Below, in pieces: positions 23,601 to 34,799 of a DNA stretch of 64,000 bases. Numbering within the stretch: the first letter of the stretch is position 1; every line of letters starts with the position of its first letter. The translations under genes were made by a program, and so were the position numbers. The stretch comes from Cerioporus squamosus (Eukaryota > Basidiomycota > Agaricomycetes > Polyporales > Polyporaceae): assembly GCA_022592435.1 (NCBI GenBank), contig JABYQS010000019.1, positions 248,001-312,000 on the forward strand, written 5' to 3'. The notes beneath the pieces were generated by a model. That model was not told where the DNA came from. It did no database searches and was given only the letters and a program-made list of their open reading frames with translations.

Positions 23601-25229
23601 ATGCAGTTGCGCGATCATGGTAGGCTTTACTTCGTGGTCGTCGGCCAAGGCTCATGCTCACGCGCTTCGACCCGCAGATCTCGTTCTCATGGCCCCTGCG
23701 GCGGAACTACCACCGAAGGTCCTCGAGAAGATCTTCCTGGCCTTGCAGGCTGAAAGCATCTCCGACGTGTCACCCTGCGACGACTCGGGCTTCCGAGCCC
23801 CCTGGGTCCAAGCCGCAACTTGGGTGTGCCACCGCTGGAGGGAAGTGGCGCTAACCACTCCGAAGCTCTGGTCGACCATCCGCATTTCCTCGAGGACCTG
23901 CGAGCCAGAGGCCATCGACACTCTCATCAAACGCGCTGGGGACGAAGACTTGGAGGTCTTCGTGGATGGCCTGGGCCTCGACATGCCAAAGGCGTGCGCG
24001 CTCGTCCAGCCGCACGGACAGCGCGTTTCCGTGCTGAGCGTCGACTTTGACGAGGTGCAGGCGGCGACGGTCCAGGTGCTTTTGATGCATATGGGCCCGA
24101 GGCTGGGCAACTTGCAGCTCTATTGCGACATGCCTGCCGCTGAGCACGGCCTCGTACTGGACCCAGAGACGGTGCCTAGCCTGCACACGCTGGTGGTTCG
24201 CCACATCTACGTGCAGCCGAAGGCGGAGATGGGGAGCTTGACAGAGTTGACCCTCGAGCAGCTGTGGGGTGCAGGCGAGAAAGAGCAGCGCGGACAGCTG
24301 CTGTACACCATCCTCGCAATGTGCCCGAATCTCGAGATCCTGGACCTGACGGATGCAATGCCCAGAGCTGACCACCTGGACCCTGACACGACGCCAACGC
24401 TCGAGTTCTCGAAGATGCGCAGCATGGTTGTGAACGAGCTCGCGATCGACCTCCCAGCAAACCTGGCCCACTTCAAGTTGCCCGCGAGCGCCGAACTGCT
24501 CATCACCGCACGGTACGACAGTTGTCCGCCAGAATGGGACGACGAGACGACGGTGCTGCCGATGAACGTGCTCCCGGGGAACCAGCACGAGAACTTCCCG
24601 ATGTTCGGGGACGAGACTATTGACTTGTCGCTCACCCTCGGAGCGCGCTGCTGTCTCCCGGACATCATGGTGCAGGGCGGCAACTGGAGCATCAACATCC
24701 CGACCATGGAGGACGAGGCAGAGAGCGTGAACCGCCTCCCCGAGTTCGTCATCCACGTCCTGGACGGCCTCCCGGACATCGTCCTCCGACCCCAGAACAT
24801 CAAGTTCCTGGACCTCCATATATCGCAACACCTGCCAGACTTCGACGACTGGGCGGCGCTGCTTTCGGAGTTTCCCAACGTCTTTGCATTGACTGTTGGG
24901 GTAGGAGGGCGTTCAATGCGGTGGTAGGCGCCCTCAACACCTACAAGGAGGAGTTGCTGCCGAAGCTGTTCCAACTGACGGCGTGCATCGCCGTGAAGAT
25001 CGATGTGAACACGAAGGCGGATGCACGGGCTTTCGGGGCGCTTCTGGTTGAGCGGGCGAACGTGGGCAAATTGTTGAAGAGCCTGATCGTTAAGGTTCCG
25101 GAGATGCCGCTCAACGACGCGACCATTCGTCTCGCGGGCTCTCTGGTCGCCCATATGGCCCTTCGTGGAGGCCGCGTCAGGGTCGAGCGGAAGGCCTGCA
25201 TCGCTTGTCACGGAAAGCACGAGCACTGA
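23601..25229 (+). CDS. F-box protein, LRR-like paralogue 2, with one frame break
   Basis: The preferred start is 23601: a six-codon exon and a 60-bp intron lead into the main exon. Starting at 23617 without that intron is the alternative. The F-box is clear (AELPPKVLEKIFLALQ, then WVQAATWVCHRWREVALTTP, then LWSTI). Leucine-rich repeats follow (VPSLHTLVVRHI, LTELTLEQLWG, CPNLEILDLTDAM, IKFLDLHIS). The main frame stops at 24927, but the next frame carries on the same kind of sequence (LFQLTACIAV, ANVGKLLKSLIVKV) to a CIACHGKHEH end at 25229. One missing G in the GGG at 24907-24909 would join the two. The gene is therefore either truncated by about 95 residues or mis-sequenced. It lies in tandem with paralogue 1, with overall similarity mainly in the F-box. 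Confidence 0.75.
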
Positions 25230-25727
25230 GCTTGGAGAGCAGAGGGGAGTGGAGGGGGAGCGCCTTTTCTTTTGCCAAGTAGCTCGAACCGTTCGTGAGA
25301 TGATTTGTTGGTTCGTCGGATGGGACATACAGGACAGCAATTCATTGTCTAGCGTGTGCATGATGCTCAGTATCAAACCACGTACAGAGGCTTGCGAGGA
25401 TCTCACCGGGGGACGGAAGCTGGTCATACTTTGGTACATAGCCCATATTTCACAAGCGAGATGCCGATCGTCTCACTGCAGGCAGATGACGTGCAGTTCA
25501 GACAGACGAAGTGTGTATATTCTGTCCCCGATCCATGGCGATTCATTTGGGTAGCCTGTACCGACTTCATGAACGGAGTGACGCTCCCGTTGTCTACCTG
25601 TGGTCAGCAGTGGCAAATTCGGAGAAATGCGTCAGCATAGTACTCCGGCGACGGATAGCCGACCCAGTAAGATTACTAAACATATGTGTTGTACACGCAA
25701 CTTGTACTTCTCTGTTACTCGACGTGA
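25230..25727. other. convergent intergenic region
   Basis: These 498 bp separate the 3' ends of the F-box paralogue 2 (+) and the dioxygenase gene (-). Nothing gene-like is seen. Confidence 0.6.
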
Positions 25728-26413
25728 TTACTTCGCCTCGGCGACGGTACCGCATTCAGGGCACTTGCGGATCGACTCATTCTTCATCCAGTTCTCGATG
25801 ACGGGCTTGAGCTGAGTGCCGAGGTCGACGCAGTGGAAGGAATCCTCGCGGATTATCGTAGGCTTGGCGTGCGCGCCCGACTTGCAGTACCAGCGCAGAC
25901 GGTCTGCGTATTATGTGAGACGACGAAATAAATTGTGCCATTCTAGACGAGAGTGCTTACCGATCGCGTTGTCTGGTCGTACGCGCTCGACGACAAGTCC
26001 AATCGTGTCCGCGAAGCGCACCGGATTGTGGGGGGTGTTGGCTGTAGACGCGATAAACTTTCGGATGCGGCGTAAGTGTCGCGAGACATACCTGGCAAGA
26101 GGAACATCTCGCCCTCCTCGATCCGGATGTCCCTGAATTCTTCCCCGTCTACTACGCGCAACAGCATTCCACCCTTGTGCTGGTAGAACCATTCCTACAT
26201 GTGACGTCAAGCCCACGACTGCGCAAGGACCAATTCTGATAGACGCACCTCTGTCTCGTTTACGTGGTAGTCATTGCGCTCGTTCGGACCGCCAACGACC
26301 ATGACGGTGAAGTCCTTGCCCGAGTAGACACAGAAGTTGTTGACCGGGGGCTTCAGGAGATGGCCATTCTCTGCGAGCCACTTGGGGAAATTGAGAGGGG
26401 CTGCGATCGGCAT
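25728..26413 (-). CDS. bna1: 3-hydroxyanthranilate 3,4-dioxygenase
   Basis: This cupin enzyme opens the ring of 3-hydroxyanthranilate in the kynurenine route from tryptophan to NAD; it is cytosolic. The start at 26413 gives [20 protein letters not shown], typical of the family. Iron ligands are visible in NDYHVNETE plus [10 protein letters not shown] (His and Glu) and NTPHNPVRF (His). The substrate-binding arginine region is [22 protein letters not shown]. The C-terminus has the second metal site ([12 protein letters not shown]) found in bacterial and fungal forms. Four short exons add up to the usual length, about 170-180 residues. No frame breaks were found. It starts head to head with RAD17, 428 bp away; the link between NAD synthesis and a checkpoint gene is probably only a shared promoter. 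Confidence 0.93.
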
Positions 26414-26841
26414 GGTGGTGGAAGGTGATCAAGTTATCGTAGCTCGAGGACGTCGAGGCTGTCTTACTCAGGCTTCCGGCAAAGTCCGTCGCAGGGAGTC
26501 ATGTCATCATAAAGCTCGCCTGGACAATGCGGTGACTGTTATCGTACGTCGAAGTTGTCGACGTTGTAGTCGCGGTGTAATATCATCCGATGAACATGGT
26601 GGCAGGAGAGAGGGCAGCGTGCGCAAGCGACAACTTGAATTGAGAGTGGGCGCGACCGGGTCACGGTCGCGTGATGCGACACCGTGACGCGCTACCGTGA
26701 CGCGACGCGTTCTCCAGGCTGCGCCGCTGCGCGGCGGCCATTGCTCTCAGCTGCCCTCCGCCTCCCAACAAGGCTTATCGTTCCCTTCTGCTCGCCCCTG
26801 TCTTACTCCTCTACTTGAGAACTTGCTGTGGCTATACGTTC
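26414..26841. other. divergent intergenic region, BNA1 and RAD17
   Basis: This 428-bp region must hold both promoters. It carries a GC-rich cluster of repeated and inverted GTGACGCG-type words, described at 26660-26710. Confidence 0.6.
26660..26710. promoter_or_regulatory. repeat cluster ending in an MCB-like ACGCGT element
   Basis: ACCGTGACGCG occurs twice in direct orientation (26681-26691 and 26694-26704). An inverted part-copy lies at about 26659-26667 (GGTCACGGT). ACGCGT follows at 26705-26710, about 130 bp before the RAD17 start. ACGCGT is the core of the MluI cell-cycle box bound by MBF-type factors that drive S-phase genes in fungi. That it acts here is an inference. Confidence 0.45.
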
Positions 26842-29500
26842 ATGTCGTCTCACAAATCTGGGGCTTCCAGGAAGGCCGGTCCTAGTTCATCGCGCCCGGT
26901 TTTCAAGCTCAACGATCGAGGAGATGCTCCGCCACCGACGAAGAAGATCAAGACAAAGCCTATGATGTCTGTGAGTAACAGTATTCGTCTACACAGGAGG
27001 ATAGCTGTGTAATGCATCCGCAAGTCTCCAGATCGCGCGGCCTCCGATGTTTGACCTCTCTGGCATTGAACGAAGTAGTCAAACTCAGTCCAGTAACCTG
27101 AAGGGGACGGGGAAAGGGAAAGGGAAGCAAAAGGACGTTCCTCTTGTGGAGAAGTCGCAAGCAGGTGCGTTCATGCTGTCGCGTCCTTCAAACTCATTCT
27201 CATTCAGACATCAGACGACCGCTTGTGGATCGACATATATGAACCCACCAATGAGGTGCGCCCTCCAGCACCAATTACAGCTAATATCCTCAACCAGGCT
27301 GGTTGTAGGAAGAGTTAGCTGTGCACAAACGGAAAGTGCAAGACGTCCGCCAGTGGCTTGTCGAGGCTTTCGAAGGCGGTCCGTCAGGGAAACTCAAGAA
27401 GTATCGAGTGGGTTCTGCGCTCTCTAGTGCTATCGTGGTATCTTCTGAGCTGACCTCACACAGCGCATCCTCGTTCTAACGGGACCCGCAGGGACGGCCA
27501 AGACAGCAACCATCCGTATACTATCTGCGGAGCTTGGATGCGATATTCTCGAATGGCGGAATACGGCGGATGATCAGTTCTACGCCAGTGACGATGCATG
27601 GGAATCCAGGGAATATGAAGGACTCGCGGAGAAGTTCCGTACCTTCCTCACTCGAGCCGCGAGCTGCCGTCCGTTGTTTGCCACTCCGAACACTACGCCT
27701 CAAGGCATGCGGTCTTCCCAGTCCTCTCGCGCGTCCCAACTTCCTCCCTCAGCGTCAGCGTCTTCGACTTCGAGTATAGGTTCCAGTTCGTCAAGGAGAC
27801 AGCTGATTCTCCTCGAAGACCTCCCGAACATTCTTCACTCTGGCACCCAGACGTCCTTCCACAATGCTCTGGAAGCGTTTGTAGCAGCATCTGAGGACAG
27901 TGTGTCCCCGCTTGTGCTCGTCATTAGCGACGCGGGCGTCCGAGGCGAGAGTGCGGACGGGGATGGACCAAGGTGGCGATCCCGAGTCCAAGAGACGATA
28001 GACGTCCGGAATGTCCTCCCTCCGAGTCTTCTGAGCTCGCCCTACGTTACGCAGATCAGGTGCGCATCTCCATGGAGATATAATCGGTGCACCACGCTGA
28101 CAGTAAGTGCAGTTTTAACCCCATCGCTGCAACATACATGCGCCCCGCGCTCAAGAACATGCTCGATCGACACTTCTTGTCGCCGTCTGCCTCTGGCACA
28201 CGCCCAACCAAGGAAGTTTTGGATGTGATCATCGAGTCATCCAATGGAGATATCCGGAGCGCGATTATGGCCCTTCAGTTTGCTTGTACAGCAGAGCAGC
28301 ATCCACACAAACCTCCGAAAGGCGCAAAGAAGAGCGTGAAGACAAGGGGCCCGTCAGCGACCGTCATGCTCGAAGCGGTAACGCGTCGCGAGCAAAGCCT
28401 GGCCCTCTTCCATCTGCTGGGGAAGGTCATGTATAACAAACGTGAGATTTCTATATGGCTACAGTTCGTTGGAGTTTGTTCATGTGTGCGTGGACGTAGG
28501 GAAAGGTGATCCTCCGCCTCAATCTGCACCCGCGAGGGATATTCGCAGAGACCAAGAGATCGACTCCCGTCTGAAGGATCCACCACCTTTGCCACCCCAC
28601 CTTCGAGACCATGAACGCAAGGCGAGTCGGGTGGACGTGGAGGTATGGTGCATTAGCAGTTCATTGAGAGGCTCTGTGGCTGACCTGCGCTATCAGACGC
28701 TCTACGCGGACACCCCCATCGATGCATCTTTACTCTCGCTTTATATCCACCAGAACTACACTCAGTACTGCAACAGTCTCGACGAGTGCGAGGCGCTAAT
28801 GGATTCCCTGAGTTGGGCGGACGCCAGCGGCGGAGAGACAGTACGTTGCCCCCCGGTCCATACGTTCGTCAATGACCATACTTACATCCCTTGTGATGCA
28901 GTGGTACCAGGCGAACCCGCATCAATTCCACCTTGTCGCACTCGGAACGCTGCACGCACTCCCGACCCCGGTGCCCCGGCGCAATCAGAAGCCATACAAG
29001 CCCGCGTTCTTTGAGCAGTTGCGGAGGCAGAATGAGGCCGAAGATGGCGTGCGCGACGTTCAAATGTGGTTGCAGCAGGTGCATAGTGCAAGTGCGTGTG
29101 CATGGGGGGATGGTATTCACATTCCTCGTTGCAGACTGGAAAGTTGCCTGTGGCAAGTTGGAATGCACGAGATGTCGTATTGGGCGTTGGTACTGTGCTT
29201 CGTGTTGGTGATAACTCTGGTACGTCGCGCTGTCCTCGTATAGCATGGCTCTTGTTGACTACGTCCCTTGACGATGTAGGCAAGTACGCGATGCAGGTGC
29301 CGTTCACGCATCGCGCCTTCTCTGGGCTCGACTTCGGTCAAGATGGCGGAGCTGCTGCTGAACTGGCCGACGAAGATGGTGCAGTGCCGGACGTGACAGA
29401 CGTCGAACGCGAGGTTCGTCCGCGCGCAGGGCCGGCGCAGGTCGACGAGGAGCAGATAACTGGGAAATATCTGTCGGACGATGATATTGAGGAGTGGTGA
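26842..29500 (+). CDS. rad17: RAD17-type checkpoint clamp loader subunit
   Basis: Rad17 with the small RFC subunits loads the 9-1-1 clamp at damaged DNA to start the checkpoint; it is nuclear. The start at 26842 gives a basic Ser-rich N-terminus (MSSHKSGASRKAG). Landmarks in order are WIDIYEPTNE, ELAVHKRKVQDVRQWL, Walker A GPAGTAKTATIR, Walker B as LILLEDLPN, FNPIAATYMRPALKNML, NGDIRSAIMALQF, and an acidic end YLSDDDIEEW. At least ten exons are joined by short GT-AG introns and all joins keep frame. The AAA+ part is followed by the helical C-terminal region usual for the family. Its promoter has an MCB-like element. No breaks were seen, so the gene is likely functional. Confidence 0.93.
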
Positions 29501-29908
29501 TATCTTGTATAGGCCGCGATGTTTTGCGTTTGGTGCTGTCTCCTGCATATGACTCTCTCTTGGATAGCGATGATTTCCTTGGCACAAGCAGGCCTCTGGC
29601 AAACTGAGACTGTCCAAGCTGTCCCCCTAACAAGAGGTATAAGCGCTGAGACATGCCCGTGCGGCCGTGCCTACCCGTGCCGTTCCTGAATTCTATGGCC
29701 TGAGAATGGGCATCGTCCGGGCTCTGCAAGGCTTTGTGGATATATCGGACTGCGATTGTATGGTAAGTACGAACGAGTCGAGTGAAGACGATATGTGTTG
29801 TGCGCCTTAACAGTGAGCGGGGTATGTTCATCATATGCATGCCAGCGAGTCGGCTTCTCCAGCCGCGTCTCTCTTCCTCCCCCCACCTCACGACCCCGAC
29901 CATTCATC
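29501..29908. other. intergenic region upstream of sedolisin B
   Basis: These 408 bp hold the RAD17 3' end and the sedolisin B promoter. A CT-rich leader (CTCTCTTCCTCCCCCCACC) precedes the ATG. No gene is seen. Confidence 0.6.
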
Positions 29909-32176
29909 ATGGTCACCCCCACTGGCCTCCTGGCACTGTCGGTCTTTACTTCTCTCGTCTTCGCCACTCCGCTCTCTAAGTCCAGTCCTAAATCCAACTA
30001 CAAGCTCTCACGAGATCTTCTTGTTCATGAAACCCGCGATGTCCTGCCGCTCGGGTTCTCTCTTGCAGGCCCAGCGGCGCCGCACACGACTCTGAATCTC
30101 CGTGTCGCGCTCACGCAGAGCAACCCCGACGCGATCGTGGACGCGCTATACCAAGTGAGCGATCCTTCCAGCGACAAGTATGGACAGCATCTGTCAAAAT
30201 CAGAGGTGAGTTTGAATGCTACTACGTGTTCCCGTACGGCATTCTACGCCCGACATTCTGTGTGGCAATCTATATGTATACACGTGGGTCAAGCGTTGCA
30301 AGTTCGCTGAGTGCAGGAGATTGATATCGATGCCCGTGTGCTGCCGTGGAATTGACGCGTGTGGACTTGCCCCTGTACTGACCACTGTCGCTACAGGTTG
30401 AACAGCTTGTCGCTCCCAGTGCAGACAGTGTCAGTGCTGTCAACGCCTGGTTGCAAGAGCACGGCTTGTCTGCTACTCCGTTGTCGCCATCGGGAGACTG
30501 GTTGGAGATTCAACTCAACGTCAGTAAGGCCAACAGCCTCCTCGCGGCCGACTTCTCCAAGTTTACCCATGCCGATACCGGTGTGGAGGCCGTCCGGACG
30601 CTGTCCTACTCTATACCCGCTGGTCTCAAGGACCACATTGACCTCATTCATCCCACTACGTCGTAAGTTTCACAGTCAGAGTGTCGGGAGTAGTGAGGGC
30701 TGATGACTACTTGATAGCTTCCCTGAAAACGTCCAGAGCCTCGGTTCGCTGCAGCAACGCACGATTCATTCCCCTATCCTTCCTCGCAAGTCGTCCTCCA
30801 TGTGTTCCAATGGTACGACACCTGCGTGTCTGCAAGAGCTGTACAACATCCCGACTGCTCCCGCGAAGAACAAGTCGAACAAGCTCGCAGTGACTGGGCG
30901 GTTCGGCAACAATGCGCACTACAAGTGGCTCCAGGTGAGATATACTGTCCATTGGCGAGCGTTGTGGCATGGGCTGAATTGGTTGCACAGGAATTCTTGC
31001 AACAATACAGGCCTGACATGAATTCGTCTACGAACTTCACTGTCACTCTCTTGGACGGTGGGAACAACGACCAGGACACGCCGTCCGTCTCCGAAGGCGT
31101 ACGTGCATCTGCGCTCTGTGAAAGGAGTTGACGTTGATATCTTTACAGGAATTGGACATCCAATACACCGTCGGTCTCGCGACCAATGTTCCTGTAGACT
31201 ACATCATGGTCGGTGTCAAGTGGAAGGACGACGGACTGAACGGCTTCCTCGACGAAGTCAACCATGTCCTCTCTATGGAAAACCCACCTCAAGTTCTCTC
31301 GACCAGCTATGGCTACGCCGAGAGCAGCATGTCGTTTGCTCTTACGGAGTAAGTCGCATCGCTCCACCGTTTCCAAAGTCGGAGCTGATCGTACGTCCTC
31401 CAGTAAACTCTGCAAGGCTTACGCACAACTCGGCGCGCGGGGTGTCTCTGTCATCTATGCGGCTGGTGACAGTGGTGCTGGCTGTGCAGGCGGCAACAGC
31501 ACGGCATTCGCACCTTTCTTCCCGTCCAACTGCCCCTAGTACGTGCATCGTATGTGTTCCTGGCCCATACGTCTGATCATGACATCCACAGTGTCACCTC
31601 TGTAGGCGGCACCGCGGGCTCCAGCCCAGAGACAGCATGGGAAGGCTCGTCGGGCGGGTTCTCGAACTACTACTCCGCCCCGTCCTACCAGTCCTCCGCA
31701 GTCAAGGAATACCTGTCCAAGCTCGCTCTCTCCCCGGCGGCCGTCTCGACTGCCGGCAGGTTCAACTCCACGGGCCGCGGCTTCCCCGACATCTCCGCCA
31801 AGGCCGATGACTTCCGCGTGTGGGAGAGCTCCATTGCGAGCATTTGGGGCACGAGCGCGTCGGCGCCGACCTTCGCGAGTATTGTCGCGCTTATCAACGA
31901 CCGCCTGGCAGAGGCTGGCAAGGCCCCGATGGGATTCTTGAACCCATGGTTGTACTCGAAGGGCAAGTCTGGGTTCACTGATATCACCTCAGGCAATAAT
32001 TCGGTAGAGTGCAATGGAAAGAGCGGTGGGTTTGAAGCGGTTCAGGGGTGGGACCCGGTACGTGTTTCACGACTACCTAGCTTGTTCCATGGAGACATGG
32101 CTGAACAATATTGCCTTAGGTCACCGGTCTCGGGACTCCCGACTTCAACAAGCTGCTTGCTCTCGTCGGCCTGTGA
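29909..32176 (+). CDS. sedolisin-type serine protease (peptidase S53), copy B
   Basis: This is a secreted acid protease with a signal peptide [19 protein letters not shown] and the start at 29909. The pro-domain ([20 protein letters not shown] and on) is removed on activation. In the catalytic domain the Glu and Asp of the catalytic triad are in SEG plus ELDIQYTVG. The third acidic residue is in AAGDSGAGC, and the nucleophile is in [12 protein letters not shown]. The tail GWDPV plus [14 protein letters not shown] carries the calcium-site region. About nine exons keep frame throughout, so unlike copy A it is intact. Introns fall at matching points in the two copies, which shows that they are paralogues. 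Likely role: extracellular protein digestion at acid pH. Confidence 0.92.
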
Positions 32177-32562
32177 GCATCAGCTTCGCTACCTGCTCGT
32201 TATGGTGGCTCGTCCGGACTGTTTGGTACCACGCTATATTGTTCTCTATGCCCATGGACTCTGTATAATGTAATATCGTTGCGAACTACGCATCTTGGAC
32301 CTCGAAAATTTCCTCTGATATTGCGCATGTGGCCAGGGGTGACGTGCAAAGCTCCAGGCAGAAGATGTCGCAACGGTCACAACGAATGCTTCTCTCAGTG
32401 AGCGACTTGCACTCTGTCACGAAGAGATTGCGGCTGATGCGAGCATCCGTCGCGCATCCTCCGCCGAAATGGACGGTATATTATCAACAGTATTACAAGC
32501 ATGAGAGCGGTGCACTTTCAGAGTGAGTATGGATGCGCAAACGGGTTAGTAAGTAGGCGTCA
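32177..32562. other. convergent intergenic region
   Basis: These 386 bp lie between the 3' ends of sedolisin B and the third F-box paralogue. No gene or repeat is seen. Confidence 0.6.
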
Positions 32563-34335
32563 TCATCCGAGTGGCTCGTCAGAGTGGGAGTCGGTAGCCT
32601 CATCAAGTTCGTACACGGCGTGGCACGACGTGCAATGCTCAGCCACCATTCGTGCGTCACGTATCTTCGTCTCCAAACAAAGCAGACTCAGAAGCATGCG
32701 AACGGTGCTCTGCTCCTCCAGGATCTCCGGGGCACGGCTGTCTGGCACACGCAATGTCACAGCGCGAAGCTGCCCAGTCGCACCCTTGCACAACAGCCAT
32801 TCGAAGAGGTCCGACACGGGAGGAATGGGAATCGCGGCCTGTTCTCTGGATTGCCCATGCAAACCGAGAGTTGCTGGAGTTGCGGCAGGAGGAGTCCGGC
32901 GGAGTCTTCCTTCAATGCGATCAGCATGTGCTCGACGAGAACACGCTCCCGACGGAGAGGCTCCGCAATCTGGGGAACTGGCTTAGCCAGGTTGACCAAT
33001 CGCGGTCGACAGGGAGGCCGTGTGCAATGTGGAGTTCCAGGCGACCCATGTTTGCGCAATCGAGGAGGGGAGGCAGGTTGTCGGCTAAGCCCTCGCATTG
33101 CTCTCCGAGGTATACTCCGTCATCTTCATGATCGTTGTAGAGCATGTATGGCCCGATTGTCACCGTCCACTCGTAGGAATCGTGATTGAAGCATTCCCGA
33201 CTCTTCCAGTGTAGCACCACGGAGTTTGATAGCGTACGAGTCTTCGGAGGTGGACCCGAAGCAGAGTGTGAGGAAGTTCGTGCGCGATAGCAACGGTAAA
33301 ACCTGACCCGAGTTGGACGGAAATATGTCATAAAAGACACTCTCATCGTCATTCGGCTCTCCGGCGGTCGAGGCATTGATGGAGAGGCGTTTCAGCGCTG
33401 GTAGACGCATGGGCGGGAGGATGCTGGCGATATCCCACAAAGGTCCGACTATGTGGAGGGAACGAAGATGCGATAAGGTGACTATCGGGGTAGCTTCACT
33501 GTCGTACCGCGTGGTATCACTGTCCGTGAAGATTTCAAGAAGAGACAGCTCTTCCAGCGACGAGAAGAATCGCAGGAATTCGTGGAGGTGGCCGCATTTC
33601 TCTGCCTTATGGAGACGACATGTGAGTATCTTCATGAGAAAGAGCTGCCGCATTTGCACGAGGGGACCAGTCGCGATAGGTAGAGCTGCCTGCATGGTCA
33701 GGGAGTGTAGAGAGGAGAAATCGGATGGGTCGAAAATCCATGCGTATGGACTCGGACTGGTGTAATCTATGTCGCAGAGCAGTTCGAGCGAAGTTAGGCG
33801 GTCTGTTCGGAGACGGCGGAGGCGGTCGTAGACTTCGTGAGAAGAGCGATTGAAATAGCCAACCTGCAGAGCTCCGACGACCTTCCCGGACAGTTGCACT
33901 GCTTCGAATATTCGCCTGATATTCCCATGAATTCCTGGTCGTCTGGCCACAGACGTGCAGGTCGAGAGCATAGTTTCCTGCGCGTTCCATGAAGACCCCG
34001 GCCGAGTCCAGAGACTCATTGCGCATTTTGATCTCCACTGAGGTGCACAAAGACGGCAGGTTCAAGGCGATCTCTCGCCATCGCTTGCAGACCCACGTAA
34101 CGCGGACCCAGGGATTTTGGTAACCGTGTACTTCGTTTCCTCCTCCGTGCCTCAGCGTTCCAAATATCAGAGCGACGATCTCAATCGGAAGGACCCTAGT
34201 AACATCTACACCATAGTGCGTTAGTTCGGAGAATAGTCTGGTGTCGGAAAACAGGTCGCCGCCACCACCAGATGCCATAGCGATAGTTTGCATCTGCTGC
34301 ATGTGGCTCATAGTGACAAGTAGAAGCGAATCCAT
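32563..34335 (-). pseudogene. F-box protein, LRR-like paralogue 3, four frame breaks
   Basis: This is closely related to the F-box gene at 21465-23152 along its whole length. The F-box is present (TRVLPIEIVALIFGTLRHG, then WVRVTWVCKRWREIALNLP). Leucine-rich stretches follow (SLHSLTMQAALPIATG, LRSLHIVGP, LPALKRLSINAS, then FYDIFPSNSGQVLPLLSRTN, nearly identical to paralogue 1), with a tail EHCTSCHAVYEL. The matching sequence jumps frame at about 33924, 33196, 32948 and 32842. Two jumps need one base removed from a CCC run on the plus strand, and two need one base added at a C or T run. Either the copy has decayed or the assembly has indels here. The first ATG at 34335 and the internal ATG before ASGGGGDLF are both possible starts. 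Confidence 0.75.
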
Positions 34336-34799
34336 GTAAAGGGGACCGGAAATTATGGAGAGGAAATAAGATAAGGCCTTTGTTTGCCAAAGGAAACTTC
34401 ACACATCAAGATGAACAAACGCACCTGGGACACGAGGGACGAGTCCGACTCCGATACGGCTCATAAAGTCAGTGTCGCTGCCGCCATTTTGAAAAGACTG
34501 TGAGAGATGCTGATGAGAGATTATCCAATAGACGTCGAAAGCCACATGCTCCTCAAAGGTGGCACATAGTGTTCTTGAGATTTAACCGACAACAGCCGAC
34601 AACTTTCATTCTCAGAAGATACCTTAAGCGCGCGCTACCCGATGAGTGGCGAATCCAAGAAAGGAACTCATAGTCACTACAGCGTTAAGGTGGTTATGTA
34701 CCAGTACATATAATACAGTGGCTCAAAATAGTACATAGACGATGGTAAACAGCCAGATGCGGGGATAATGGGCGGTGGGAGTAGCGCGGTTTGCGGCCC
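34336..34799. other. intergenic region
   Basis: These 464 bp lie between the start of the third F-box copy (-) and the 3' end of an unknown gene (-). No gene is recognised. Confidence 0.55.

Noticed and set aside
23851..24831. Long minus-strand open frames opposite F-box paralogue 2
   Set aside because: They are antisense shadows. The plus strand carries the F-box and leucine-rich pattern.
21465..34335. CxxCH in the F-box tails read as a haem-binding cytochrome c motif
   Set aside because: There is only one motif at the extreme C-terminus of probably cytosolic proteins, one copy has Asp in place of His, and there is no cytochrome fold.
18258..34335. One segmental inverted duplication carrying an S53 plus F-box unit
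   Set aside because: The relative orientation differs (head to head versus tail to tail), so a single inversion or tandem copy cannot produce both pairs.
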